Notes: a model not told the origin generated them from the letters alone. Shown: positions 11,848-23,353, counted from the stretch's first letter. The stretch: DNA of 64,000 bases from Blepharisma japonicum (GCA_949751835.1 CATKHK010000073.1:124001-188000); one strand, 5' to 3'. Program-made: numbers and translations.

Positions 11848-12414
11848 AATTATTATGATGCATTTAAACATCATTAAGGTGAAAATATCATCGATTATGA
11901 ATTTTAGAATTTTATAAGAATATACTAACATAATTTATGGAGTAAAAAAATCTCCATTTCTAATCGAAATCTACAAGAAATATATCTCAATTATTTTATA
12001 TTGGTATTCAAATATACCATATAACGAATTAAAATAAATTCATTGATTGCTTATGAGAAATTTATAAGTACAATAAACTAATCGTTAGAGAAGAAATAAC
12101 TCATTTCTGTCTTTTTATAATATAGAATTATTTATTTGTTGCTTATATATTGTTTAAAAATCTTCCATTAAATTAATGAAATAATTAAATCTAATTTAAT
12201 GAGAATAATTATATTGTATAACAACTTAAGAAGAAAAACAAAATCTATTTATTGCCTTTTCAGGTGAGAAAATCCATATATAAACCCTTTAAAATAAATA
12301 GCTATAACAAAATAACTAATACATGATAAATTTATCACTCATCAACAATTTATTATAATTTTTAAACTTCATAAAGCCTCAAAAGAGCTCATTAATTTGA
12401 TAATATATTTGCTT
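11848..12414. other. Intergenic, AT-rich, nothing recognised
   Basis: About 570 nt between the DHHC gene start and the stop of the SPRY gene. Very AT-rich, no open frame with coding character and no repeat that I could see. Confidence 0.5.
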
Positions 12415-13299
12415 TTAATTTTTGCATATCAACGTCACTTGTGTCCTTTGGTAAAACATAGAAACTGCAGGAAAAACACTGGTCGGAACATTTGTATATG
12501 CAACTCCATAGTCTTTCCCATTCCTTAAAAAACTAATCGACCCGTTATCTCCTATGTACTCCAGCCTTACTCCCACAACATCTCCCGTTCCAGCTGTTTC
12601 TCCGTAATCTTCAATTCCTGAATCTGGCCTAAACTTCTTTCCTCCACTACACCTAAACCCCCAAAATAGCCCTAGATCAGGTGGATGCCCTGATAAAGGT
12701 ATATTTCCATCAGCGACACCAATGAAAATGTCATCGTCGTCTACTAACAAGTCAACTTTAATTTCCCAATAATAAGAGCCACTTGTCAAGCTTATATTTG
12801 CTAAAACTGTTTCGAACTCGTCCTCTGTTTTCTTTAAAGCTGTTAATCCATTATTAGAAATTTCAATATTACTTGCTTTTTTGTTTTCATTCCAAAAAAA
12901 GTTTTGCCTTAGCAATGCAATGAATTTTGCGTTTCTTTTGAGTTTTAAAGAATATGGGGTATCAGATCCTGAAATTTCGCGTATTGAGCCCATAGGGTAT
13001 ATAAGTTTGATATAGGTTCCAGCAGAAAGTGAGAGTTGCTTTTTTAATTGCGAGAAAAGAAGGAAAAAATCATTAGAAATATTCCAATCAAAGGTTAATA
13101 GTTTTCTGTCTTTAGAAAAGAGCTTAACTTGTATTGGGATGATATAACTTATAGAACTAGATTCTATATATCCTGTCCCACCCCATGTAAACTTTACAGT
13201 TGCCTTGTTGTCGATTTTTTCTAATAGGTCGCCATAGCCTCAAGGTGTAAAAACTTTGGATACTGCTGGAGGATGGTCTCTGTCATGTTTCCTCATCAT
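12415..13299 (-). CDS. SPRY (B30.2-like) domain protein
   Basis: 294 residues. The C-terminal half is a SPRY domain: SGSYYWEIKVD, DDIFIGVADG, GLFWGFRCSG, GTGDVVGVRLEY and SISFLRNGKDYGVAY, in the correct order. The N-terminal half (TVKFTWGGTGYIE..., then VQVKLFSK-like strands) has a beta-rich, perhaps ubiquitin-like, appearance. SPRY domains bind protein partners. The start is the first of two ATGs at 13299-13294; the frame stays open upstream to about 13490 without any ATG, so a longer N-terminus from an unseen exon cannot be ruled out. It is divergent from the P4-ATPase. Confidence 0.75.
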
Positions 13300-13462
13300 A
13301 ATTTTATTGTCTTTAATTCTTAGTTTTAAATTTTTATTAATTAGATTTTCTATTGATGAATCCAAAGGATATATATAATATAAGACAGAGGTATCTATGC
13401 ATAAAGTCTTTAATTTATAAATGAGAGAAAAACTTAGACCTCCATCTATAGAGCTTTCAGAT

Positions 13463-16400
13463 ATGAGGGACTCTCAAGGTGCCGAACTCCGCTATGCAAA
13501 CATTGAGCACGTCCCTCTTCTCCAAAGGGTGGGTCAATCCAAAAAACAAAGTATTTACTCTAGTTAGGTAACTTCTGCTGTCGCAAGTCTCCTCCAGAAA
13601 ATCGCCGAATCCAACTTTCAGGACAAACAACAAGATCTTTCCCTTCAAACGCTGTAAAGAACACGAAATACAATATCATCACATTTCTGCCTTTATTTTT
13701 ATTTTATCAGTTCAAGCAGCCTCTAAGTCTTTTCTTTTTAGTCATTTCTTTAAGCCAATTTTATCCTCCTCTTCAAGTAGGATTTTTGATTACTTATATT
13801 GCTCCATTAGGACTTGTGCTAGCTATTACACTCGGAAAAGAAAGCTACGATGACATTATCAGATGAAAAAGAGATAGAGACGTCAATAAACAAAAATACA
13901 CAAGAATTACAAGCTCCAGAGAAGTACTCATTGCAAGCGAAAATATCAAGGTTGGCCACGTAATAAAGATTCATGCCCACGAGAGGATCCCAGCTGATAT
14001 GGTTTTGCTACACACCCAGGACAAGAATGGTACAGTTTTTATAAAAACAGACCAGCTTGATGGAGAAACTGATTGAAAACTGAGAAAAGCAGTCAATGTG
14101 ACCCAAAATGTGAGGAATGAAGCTGACGTATTAGCAGTAAAAGGGACACTTACAGTAGAGCCGCCAAGAAAAGAAATTTATGAGTTTCAAGGGAAGCTGG
14201 AATTGCTTGATGGAGAAATCGGCTTAATGCTAGACAATACCTTATGGGCGACCACCACATTGGCAGCTGGTAGCTGCATTGGGATTGTGGTTTATACAGG
14301 AAAAGAAACCAGAAGTGTAATGAACAGTAGAGAGCCATCAAATAAACTAGGCAGGACTGATGAAGAGCTTAACAAGCTAGCTGTATATCTTCTTTTCCTT
14401 ATGACCTTTTTAGCTATTTTTATGCTGTGTTTGTCAGGCTTTAACTCATATTCCCACATTATCGGTTTCCGCTATATTCTGCTGTTATCTACCATTATCC
14501 CAATTTCATTAAAAGTTAACCTGGATTTTGCTAAAATTTACTATTGTCTTGGGATATCTCGAGACCCATTAGTCGGTAACGCAAAACCAAGAAATTCCAC
14601 TATCCCTGAGGAGCTTGGAAGAATTCATTTCTTATTGACTGACAAAACCGGGACTTTAACTTGTAACGAAATGACGCTAAAAAAGCTGGCACTGGAGCAT
14701 GCTGCTTTTGAGCTAGACGATAAAGAAAGTAAAGCTTCTCTGCTTAATGAACTAAATTTCAGCTTTGAAAATATCAAAAGAAAAGCCCCAGAAAGCAAAA
14801 AAGCAAGAAGAAGGGAGCTGCATTTAGTAATAAGAGACATGATAACTGCTCTTTCGCTATGTCACAATGTCACTCCAGTAGAAGAAGACGGCAAACAGAT
14901 ATACCAAGCCAGCTCTCCTGATGAAGTCGCTTTAGTAGAGTTTACCAAAACTATAGGTGTAGAGCTTGTACAGCGAACCCAAGAGAAAATCGTGCTAAAT
15001 ACACCTCGAGGAATAGAAGAATACCAAATTCTTGACATTTTTCCATTTACGTCTGATACAAAAAGAATGGGAATAATCCTCAGAAGTGAAACTAACGGCC
15101 AAATCACTTTTTACTTAAAAGGTGCCGAAGAAGCTTTATTATCAAAAATCAGCTCACAATCTTCTCAAGAAAAAATGAAAGAAGACTGCGAAATTTTGGC
15201 TCAGGAAGGACTGAGAACTTTGGTAATTACCCAAAGAACAGTCTCAGAAGAAGAATATGAAGTTTTTAGAAGAGAAATAGAAAAAGCAAGGGCTTCTATG
15301 ATAAGCCGTGAAAAAATGATGAGAAAAGTGGTGGAGTCTATAGAAGTAGGGATGGAATATTTAGGAGTAACTGGCGTTGAAGATAAGCTACAGAGCAGGG
15401 TTGATAGATGTATAGCAAAATTAACAAACGCAGGGATCAGGATTTGGATGCTCACTGGGGATAAGGTAGAAACTGCTAAATGTATTGCAATTTCTACAGG
15501 GCTAAAAAATAAAAACCAAAAATTCAAAGAATTAGCGAATATGAGGGACCTGATTTTGATAGAAAATGAGCTTAATGATTTAAAGCTGACAGGGAATAAT
15601 TCGATTGTACTGATTATTGATGGAATTACGCTGTCGCTAGTAATGGAGATGAACCCTGAACTGTTTATTTTGGCTGCCACAAGGGTTGGAGGAGTTATTT
15701 GTTGCAGAGTAAGCCCAACCCAAAAAACTCAAATAGTTGAAAATATACAAAAATATACAGAAAACAGAGTCTGCTCTATTGGAGATGGAGGAAATGATGT
15801 AGGGATGATCCAAGCTGCTCATGTAGGTATAGGAATTGAAGGAAAAGAAGGAAAACAAGCGTCACTTGCAGCTGATTTTTCTATCAATGAGTTCAAGTAC
15901 CTAGCTCCTCTGATTTTGTGGCATGGAAGACTCAGCTATATGAGGACAGCTCGACTGGCCAATTTTATTTTCCATAGAGGCTTGATTATTGCAGTAATCC
16001 AAGCCTATTTCATTCTTGTGTTTTATTATATAGCAATTCCTATCTATAATGGCTACTTAATGCTAGGGTATGCTACCATTTTTACCTGCCTGCCTGTTTT
16101 TTCACTTGTGCTTGATAAAGATGTGAATTATAAAACAATTAGAAAATTCCCGATTCTTTATCAAAGTCTTCAGCTGGGGAGAGATCTCAATGAAACCAGA
16201 TTTTTGCTTTGGATTTGGAAGAGTCTTTACCAAGGTTCAGTCATTATTTTGATGGCTCTTTCGTTGTTCCCTGAAGATAATTTTGTCAATCTTGTCGCAA
16301 TTACATTTTCTGCTTTAATCTTAACAGAGCTTTTAAATGTCGCAACAGAAATTGATACTTGGAACAAATGAATTGTGGTATCAGAGCTTAGCACACTTGT

Positions 16401-16584
16401 CGTGTATTTAATCTGTATTTGCCTATTGAAAAATTATTTCAATCTTGAGCTTATTATAAGACCTGACTTCTTTTGGAAAATTTTGGCAATCACGGCTGTG
16501 TCCTGGGTTCCATTGCACATCATTAAGATTGTTTTTGAAAAAATCAACCCACCAACAAGTAAAAAAGTTAAACAAAGTAAGTAA
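13463..16584 (+). CDS. P4-ATPase (phospholipid flippase), Neo1/ATP9 type
   Basis: About 1034 residues. Exon 1 (13463-13550) joins the main frame by removing a 17-nt intron (13551-13567) that contains an in-frame TAG. P-type ATPase motifs: LDGETDW (Trp by TGA at 14074-14076), phosphorylation site DKTGTLTCNEM near residue 388, YLKGAEEAL in the nucleotide-binding domain, MLTGDK, and GDGGNDVGMIQ. Two hydrophobic pairs precede and several helices follow the cytoplasmic domains; the last part is reached through a TGA-Trp at 16369-16371. NTKYNIITFLP and GLRTLVITQR suggest the Neo1/ATP9 branch, which moves aminophospholipids across Golgi and endosomal membranes. It is single-subunit in that branch. 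Exon 1 is less certain than the rest. Confidence 0.92.
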
Positions 16585-16612
16585 GGAAATTAATAGTAAA
16601 AAGTAGAGTTAA

Positions 16613-17113
16613 TTAAAATGCAAAGAGACTTGATACACAGTGATTTGGGCCGCCAATAGAGTTTATTGTGCAGCTCTTGTAGAGTCGTTGGATCATGAAT
16701 AATTCATACTCAAGCATACTTGGGACTAGGGTTTCTTCACATTCTAGCTTTATTGAGCTGTCTAAAATGACATCTTTTTTTAACTTTTTCTTATAGTCCC
16801 AAGCCCATTTATAAATTTGACACTCACTAAGTTGAGTAATTTTTGCAAGTTCTACAACTTTTTCTTTGGACCAAGCAGGGTTGATCTTGTATTCTTCTTT
16901 AAGAATTTTGACCTGATGCTCTGATTTTCTGTTTCTTTTTCTCTTCAATTTGAGGAATTTGTGAGAAGGAGACTCAATTGTTGAAGCAGAATTAGAATGA
17001 TCGCTTGCATCACTGAGGTACTCATATTTGCAATCAACAAATTTTTCTTTTGTTGATTTATCTCTTGGTAGTGGAATGCTGATTTCTCTTAAATCTTGGA
17101 AGCGGGTCTTCAT
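16613..17113 (-). CDS. Homeodomain-like DNA-binding protein
   Basis: 166 residues, single exon. Residues about 55-115 resemble a homeodomain: a basic arm KLKRKRNRKSE, helix 1 HQVKILKEEYKINP, helix 2 SKEKVVELAKITQL and recognition helix SECQIYKWAWDYKKKL. The usual WFxNRR core is changed to WAWDYKK, giving a divergent recognition helix. The N-terminal part is Ser-rich and acidic; the tail has no known motif. Probably a transcription factor. About 900 nt of noncoding DNA lie upstream, longer than most gaps here, which could reflect a larger regulatory region. Confidence 0.72.
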   Translation of the reverse strand: MKTRFQDLREISIPLPRDKSTKEKFVDCKYEYLSDASDHSNSASTIESPSHKFLKLKRKRNRKSEHQVKILKEEYKINPAWSKEKVVELAKITQLSECQIYKWAWDYKKKLKKDVILDSSIKLECEETLVPSMLEYELFMIQRLYKSCTINSIGGPNHCVSSLFAF

Positions 17114-18031
17114 TTGATACGTAAAGTGCGAAAAATTATTAGTAACCTGCGACCACCAAATTGAAATGAAATGTTATGAAAATGGAGGGAAAACTTTTAT
17201 CGCTTTAGAATATCTTGATTTAATTACTATAAGCAGAGCATTATGGGAATGAATTAAATTTGATTTTGATAGAGCAAACACTTGTGTTTCCATTTTTATC
17301 TTTAAAGATATTTTAATCAAGATTTAGGTCGTGTGAGAATAAATTTCGACAATTATTGAAACTGCTTAAAAATAACTAGCAGCATCTAATTTTCAAAGAA
17401 GAAAATTTATATTAAATTCCTTTTATTCGGCAATCTATATCTAAATATACCTATAAAAATTATCGTGGCCAATTTTTTTCTTTATTCATCATATTAATGC
17501 CTTAAAGTGTGTTTACTGGTATTATGGTAAATAATTAGGATTATCAAAATAGTTAAAATTATTTGAGACATAAAAATTAAACCTGATATTGATTTATTTT
17601 TAATTAATAAAAACAATTATTTTTTTAAATATGAGCTTTATATAGAGATTAAACATTGGCAAATTTTATTTGATAATAGTTTATAATTTGTTTCAATTTA
17701 TATCTAAAGAATTATGTAATGCAAATTAGAAAAATAATTTTATGGATTGCTCAAATTAAAAACAATTGCCTATCAAAGTAAAATCAATATTTTCTAATGT
17801 TTAAAGGAGTTTTGGAAATGATTAAATTAAGTCGAGCAACTAAAAAATATGATTTATATTTTTAAAAAATAATAGCAACAAATTTTTGTTAAATTTAAGG
17901 TAAAATTTCTCTTTATTTATGAGCAAAATGCAAAATAAGACAAAGAATTATAATAAAATGGTTATGTCGCATGTTACATGTTCTTTAAAGAATGGCGGGT
18001 CATCTGCAGCTAAATAATTAAAAAAATACAA
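17114..18031. other. Long intergenic region between divergent homeodomain and cyclin genes
   Basis: 918 nt, very AT-rich, with scattered short frames only (the longest I read with TGA as Trp is about 29 codons and has no likeness to anything). It separates the starts of two divergent genes, so both promoters must be here. No repeat or RNA gene was recognised. Confidence 0.5.
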
Positions 18032-19447
18032 ATGCAAGCAGCAACTAAACTTAAAATCCATCACAAGCGTCACACATCACTTGCGTCACAATCATTTTTA
18101 AAAGAATACCAATTATCCCAATTACCGATCCTTTTTAATCCTAAAACCATCGAAGAAAACTCATCTTCAAACTCCACAACAAGTGGAGCCTCTTCGCCCC
18201 ATCTCCGACTCGAGTGTGAAGAAACTTTAGAAGGTCTCAATTTTCCTATACAAAATATTTCTCGTTGTGAGAATATAAGCACTTCTTCATTCATAGATGA
18301 TATTAATGCACTCCCATCATTTGATTGTGGAGATATAGAAGATTCGAATTTTCATCCTTATACATTATGGAAACCACAAAATATTGACTATATGCTCGAT
18401 ATGCTAGAAAAAGAACAAAAATATTTACCGAACCCTTATTGTTTTGAAGCTGTACAGCCATATATCAACCCGAATATGAGAGCAGTTTTGCTTGACTGGA
18501 TGATGGAGGTTTCTCATGAATTTATGCTGAAACGTGAGACTTTTCATATGGCCTTATCATTTGTTGATAGAGTGCTGTCGAAATGTCAAAAAATAAAAAA
18601 AGAAGAATTTCAGCTTGTGGGAGCTGTTTGTCTGGATATTGCTTCAAAAATTGAAGAAATTTATCCGCCAAAACTAAGTGATTGGGCAAGCTCTTGCAAT
18701 AATGGTTATTCTATTAAAGCTCTCAAAATAACTGAGAAATTTATCCTGCAACAATTAAGTTGGCTGACATTTCCAGCCACAAGCTACAATTGACTAAACT
18801 GGCTAATGACCCAATGGGACGATTTCGTTGATTTTCATTTTTCTTGTGTTACCTTTAACGCCTCCAAAGATTTTGATGACTTGCCACCTCCCCAGAAAAA
18901 AATCCAGAAAAAGCTCTACGAAAAAAGATATATCGTTTTTAAGCACAAAAATAGGCCAGCATATAAAAGGCTCAGAGAAACATTACAAGTCCTAGACACT
19001 GCTTCTTTAGATTCAGAAATAATGAAATTTCCTCCCCGAGTCCAAGCTAGTAGCTTACTCTATCTAATGATAAGCAAGTTTTTCTATGAAACTAATTATA
19101 ACTTGCTTTATTATGATGGGCCAGGCTCAGATCTACAATCTGAAGGCTCTTTTGACGTAGAAGAATTTTCAAGCGACTCTCACATTGAAAGTGCTTCTAT
19201 TGTCCAAGACCTTTATGCTGGATTTATTTTATCCGCATTAGATATACAAAATATTGAAGAAATTTACCATTCAATGATTTTTTTCCACCCTTATATAGAA
19301 ATTGAGGCTTCTTATGATTTCCCAATTGCAGCAAAAATTCAAGGAAAAGAGAAAATCGAGAGCCACTATGAAGAATTTTTGGGTTTTCAGACTTATAATG
19401 CTGATGCAATAAAAATTGTAACAGAAAAGCTGAAAACTGGACAATAA
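18032..19447 (+). CDS. Cyclin (A/B/E-like)
   Basis: 471 residues in one frame with a TGA-Trp codon at 18791-18793. The cyclin box begins with MRAVLLDWMMEVSHEF (the CDK-binding MRAILVDW motif) and continues with LSFVDRVLSK, LVGAVCLDIASKIEE and LKITEKFILQQLSW, followed by FPATSYNWLNW at the start of the second cyclin fold. The N-terminal 110 residues are Ser-rich and could hold regulatory sites, but no clear destruction box is seen. It would bind and activate a cyclin-dependent kinase. The subtype cannot be fixed by eye; the box resembles E/A types. Confidence 0.9.
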
Positions 19448-19507
19448 GTCAAAATTTTGTGGGATATTTAATAATTAATTGTGATAATTTTGATAATAAA
19501 AATTAAT

Positions 19508-20476
19508 ATGCAGGAAGAAAACAAAGATACAAGCCAAGTTGTTCCAAAACCATCAAGATGGGCACCTACAAGCGGCCCAAGGCCACTTCCTTCTCAATAT
19601 GAAAAACTCGACTATCAACTTCCTGCATCTTACTCAAACCCTTCTTTTGCAATTGATAGTAATTTCTAAATAGACTCCTTAATGAGTAACTTATTCGAAG
19701 ACCTTTCTATGACCACAAATACAGGCCCTCCCAGCTATGATGTAAGCATAATTTAGTCATTTTTGCTTCCAATCCCTAATGACTGTGTTGGCCTCATAAT
19801 CGGGAAACAAGGCGACATGATAAAAACCTTGCGTGTCACTTCTAACGCCAGCGTTATCCAAGTAGCAAAAGACTGTGCTCCAGGCTGCAGCTATAGGAAC
19901 GTTTTTATTGAAGGTTCATTAGAAAGTTACTGTTTAGCTAAAAAAATGATATATGAAATTATCGATGAAGTAATTTTTACCTAGAATAACAAAGCAAAAA
20001 GGCTGCCAACGTTTAATTTATCACACACATTGTCCTCAGAACCTTATATAGAAGTAGTGATCCCTGATCCTTATATAAATTTAGTATTAGGATCTGATCT
20101 ATCAATTTTGAAAAAAATTTTAGCTGAATCTGGGGCTCAAGTTTTAGTCCCTACTAAATGTGCGCCTGGGACGAATAATAGATATATCACGATAACTGGC
20201 CCACCAGAGTGTATTAGGACTGCAAAAAGGATGATTTATGATATTTTAGAGCCTGTAATTGTAAATTAGGCGTATAGAAAGCATGCAATTGCGAATGGGA
20301 TTTATACATTCCAGCATGAACAAGTTGACCCTGAATATCCTTATTGCAGTTATTTTGCATTAATTCTGAAAGCACAGACAATTACTATGAGCGCATGTGA
20401 AGCTACTTGTGACTCTGCAACAGCTGCACTTAAAGGTCTACGTATGATGGCTCATGATACATATGGGCAATATTAA
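19508..20476 (+). CDS. KH-domain RNA-binding protein with four 15-nt introns
   Basis: 302 residues from five exons. All four introns are exactly 15 nt and end in TAG: 19659-19673, 19742-19756, 19970-19984 and 20255-20269. The last three lie in phase 0, so retention of any one would put TAG in frame. KH1 has LIIGKQGDMIKTL with an intact GxxG loop (GKQG); KH2 has LVLGSDLSILKKIL, where the second Gly is replaced; the third repeat is degenerate. Each ends in a helix of the type AKKMIYEIIDE. The N-terminus is Pro-rich. Related to FUBP/Nova-like multi-KH proteins in layout, so probably binds single-stranded RNA or DNA. Confidence 0.85.
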
Positions 20477-20510
20477 TTTTATGCTAAAATGGATTTAGTT
20501 AGATAATTAT

Positions 20511-21920
20511 CTATTGGGATTTGGATGCTGAAACTACCTTGTTTTTAATCCATTGGTTTATCAAAAGCACTTCTCTATTTCTTGCATAAATAAGTGACTG
20601 AGGGTCTTGAGATGATGGGCCTCTTAAATCTGTTGCAGTAGAAACTCCATTAATTGGCAGCACCAATGAGTCAAAATTAGTCAGTTCTGAGAAGCAGCTT
20701 GTCTTAAATGGATCTAAGGAGCCATAGCTGAAGATAAAGTTTGAGTCAAACTCCAAGGTAACATTAGCATTCATAGTCATGCCAAAGTTAATCATATTCC
20801 ACTCTGGCCTTGGATAAACTCCAAATAGTTGGTTACATGACTGAGCATATGAAGTATAATTCCATGCACGAAGTGGGAAAATATCATTTGGAGGCCCATA
20901 TTGTCCTTCAGGCCACACCATTTCAGTGCAAATTTGGTAGAACCAAGGTAAGCCATGATTTGGAGTGTTTTCAATATCATGGCAAGGTAGTCTTCCAGTG
21001 TAGTTGTAGAACATATTGGCGACCTCATACATCCCTTGTAGCGTTGTCCAGATGTTGATAGGTGCTTGGTTGTAGTTTGAAATAATTCCACAGGTGACAT
21101 TAACTGCCCATGGTGGGAGTGGTCCATACATGTTTGAGATATAAGGGTAATTGTACTCAGCAATGAGCTTAAATGCAGCTGTAAGATAGTCTTGGAGCTG
21201 GTAAATCTGTAATGGGGTAGCTATTGGTTGGCAAGTCTTAAAAACGTTTGAAATTGTGTCCCATTGAACTGGCCTCTCAATCATACTTTGCAAGATGTTG
21301 AAGCCAAAATTGATGTTGCTGGCACAGCTTTGGTTGACGGCTGCGTAGTCATTGGAAGCTGCTCTAGCGTAGCCTGAGCCATTGAGATCGAAAGGAGCAA
21401 GGAAAGGAGCTGAGCTTGCAATTGCACCGTCAACTATATGAGGAAACTTAATTCTAAAGAAAGCTGCCATCATACCTCCGTAAACTCCTCCAATTGCGAT
21501 GACTGGGGTTGATGTGGATGGTCTTACTTGCTGGACTATATCTGCCCAATCCAATAAAGCCTGGGTAGTAGTTAGATATAAGAGGTTATAGTTTTTATTA
21601 CCTGGCTGTGAAACCCCGTAGAATCTATGCTCGATAAAGATCACAGAAGCATTATAGTTAGGCTGCAAGAATTGAGTAACCCATCCTGCATTATTGTAAG
21701 CTACGTCTATTGGGTTGTTGTCTCCTGTGTACACAAATAATGGAGCTGCAGGGTCGCCTTGAGAGAATATCGCTTTAATTGTAATAAAACCAGGGTCACC
21801 ATTGATGTGATCTAATGGCTCAGAGAAATACATGGTGTTGTAGGTGTAAGTCGCTCCTAGATTTGATGATGCTGCACAAGACAGGAGCCCTGCTACAATG
21901 AAAAGAGATGTCAAAGCCAT
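20511..21920 (-). CDS. S28-family serine carboxypeptidase homologue, catalytic Ser and His missing
   Basis: 469 residues starting with a signal peptide (MALTSLFIVAGLLSCAASS). The protein follows the prolylcarboxypeptidase/DPP7 family from end to end: FIEHRFYG, LDWADIV, the nucleophile elbow, FPHIVDGAIASSAPF, and GSLDPF. But the elbow, normally GGSYGG, reads GGVYGG (codon GTT, near 21480), and the family's GAHHxDLR His segment reads GVSTATDLRG; only the catalytic Asp in GSLDP remains. No frame breaks, so it looks like a maintained secreted or lysosomal pseudoenzyme rather than a pseudogene. The ATG at 21920 is preferred to upstream TTG codons because it starts the signal peptide. Stop TAG. Confidence 0.88.
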   Translation of the reverse strand: MALTSLFIVAGLLSCAASSNLGATYTYNTMYFSEPLDHINGDPGFITIKAIFSQGDPAAPLFVYTGDNNPIDVAYNNAGWVTQFLQPNYNASVIFIEHRFYGVSQPGNKNYNLLYLTTTQALLDWADIVQQVRPSTSTPVIAIGGVYGGMMAAFFRIKFPHIVDGAIASSAPFLAPFDLNGSGYARAASNDYAAVNQSCASNINFGFNILQSMIERPVQWDTISNVFKTCQPIATPLQIYQLQDYLTAAFKLIAEYNYPYISNMYGPLPPWAVNVTCGIISNYNQAPINIWTTLQGMYEVANMFYNYTGRLPCHDIENTPNHGLPWFYQICTEMVWPEGQYGPPNDIFPLRAWNYTSYAQSCNQLFGVYPRPEWNMINFGMTMNANVTLEFDSNFIFSYGSLDPFKTSCFSELTNFDSLVLPINGVSTATDLRGPSSQDPQSLIYARNREVLLINQWIKNKVVSASKSQ

Positions 21921-22362
21921 TTTATTCCACAACAATCAGGATTTTTGTATTTTCGCTTTAGAATAGGGGAAATAATTAATATATGATAATAAACTAAAAA
22001 TTGCGTGTATATCAAGAGAAAAAACTATTTGAATATAAAGGAATAATAAATTTTTAAAATGAGATATATTAGGTCATGCTAATAGATTGAAAAGAAGTTA
22101 TATTTAGGGTTCATCATTAGCAGCTATCTGGATATATTCTGCAAATGAAAGTTGAAAATTATAATATTGGTGATTTACTAATACCTGAAAGTTAAATTTA
22201 TTCAGCTAGTATGCCCGATAGAATTTTTGTTTTATTATATAAATACCAAGCCAATTGCTAGAAATCCGTTAATAGCATCCAAAAGTTGTTTTAAAATGAT
22301 TCTATGGAAATGACACAGCTATTTTTAGTATCAGCCTATTAGATCAGCTTATGAAAGAGGAA

Positions 22363-22398
22363 GCTTTGAGCTGCTTTGAGCTGCTTTGAGCTGCTTTG
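22363..22398. repeat. 10-nt tandem repeat
   Basis: Unit GCTTTGAGCT occurs three times in perfect tandem, followed by a partial fourth (GCTTTG). It lies inside the gene-poor segment and is not coding. Such short perfect repeats are usually polymorphic slippage products. Confidence 0.9.
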
Positions 22399-22596
22399 CA
22401 GATCCTTGCATATTGTGATTTCAAACTAAAAATATTAATTTTGCTACTATAATTTATAATTCAAATCAATGCTAAAAGTGCTAAAATATTTGAGCCATAT
22501 CAAAATTTCTAGATACCAATAGAGTTATAATATATACAATTTTAGTATCACAGTAAAAAACAGTATTTTAGTGACCTAGATTTGTTAATAAAAATG

Positions 22597-23089
22597 CTAA
22601 TACTTTAGAATTAAATATTTATTAACTATGAATAGTTTAAATTTATCCTCGATAAGTACTTTTTCTTTATGGGTTGAATATGCGCGATGCTTAAAAGCAT
22701 GACTTTGCAGTAAGTATTGGTTCTTTTCTCTAGATGTAGCTGACTCAATATGGGTATTGTTTGAAAACAACAAAAAATTGAGCTCTAGAAAATCCTTAAA
22801 GATTTTTCAACAAATTTTGGAGGAATAAAGATGTATTTTTCAAGAATTATATCCAGTCCTGTTTTATACTTTTCTTGCTTTTGATATCCTAAGTATAATC
22901 CTTGCCCCATTAGTATCAAATTTCATTTCTTTTTCATGCTTTATTCCATTAAAATCAATAATCTTCTATTAAGTCACAAGCTTCATCTACAAAAAAGTTT
23001 TCTAAGCTTTCCAAATTTATATTTTTTAGTTTTGCTAGATATCTTAATCCTTCAAACAGTGTCCTTATTTCGTCTTTTAATAAACCCAT
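22597..23089 (-). pseudogene. Possible decayed coding relic
   Basis: Reading the minus strand from ATG at 23089 gives a 46-codon frame (GLLKDEIRTLFEGLRYLAKL... with leucine-rich spacing) that ends at TAA 22949-22951. A shift of one base there opens a second frame that continues to TAG at 22597-22599, broken by a single TAA and using two TGA-Trp codons; its second part (FSNNTHIESATSREKNQYLL) has the polar composition of real protein. One frameshift plus one stop over about 160 codons suggests a recently decayed gene of unknown family. Chance open frames in AT-rich DNA are the alternative. Confidence 0.3.
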
Positions 23090-23353
23090 GTGCTGAAATT
23101 CTGAGTTTTATTCATTTCTTATTAGGCTCAGGCTCAATATTATGGAGTGCTTCTCTCAGTCTAAAAATATAACGGGAGCTTCAATTGTTTGAGTGCTAGA
23201 AATGATAGAAAAATATTAAATTTTCGATTGAGTGCTCAAGATCAAGCTTGTTGGTATGCTTCTTAATAAAGTTAAGAAAATGTAATTTGAAGCATAATCA
23301 AAAGTAAAAAGTATTGGCCTCATTTGCCTTAACAAAAGCAGATAAGGAATAGA

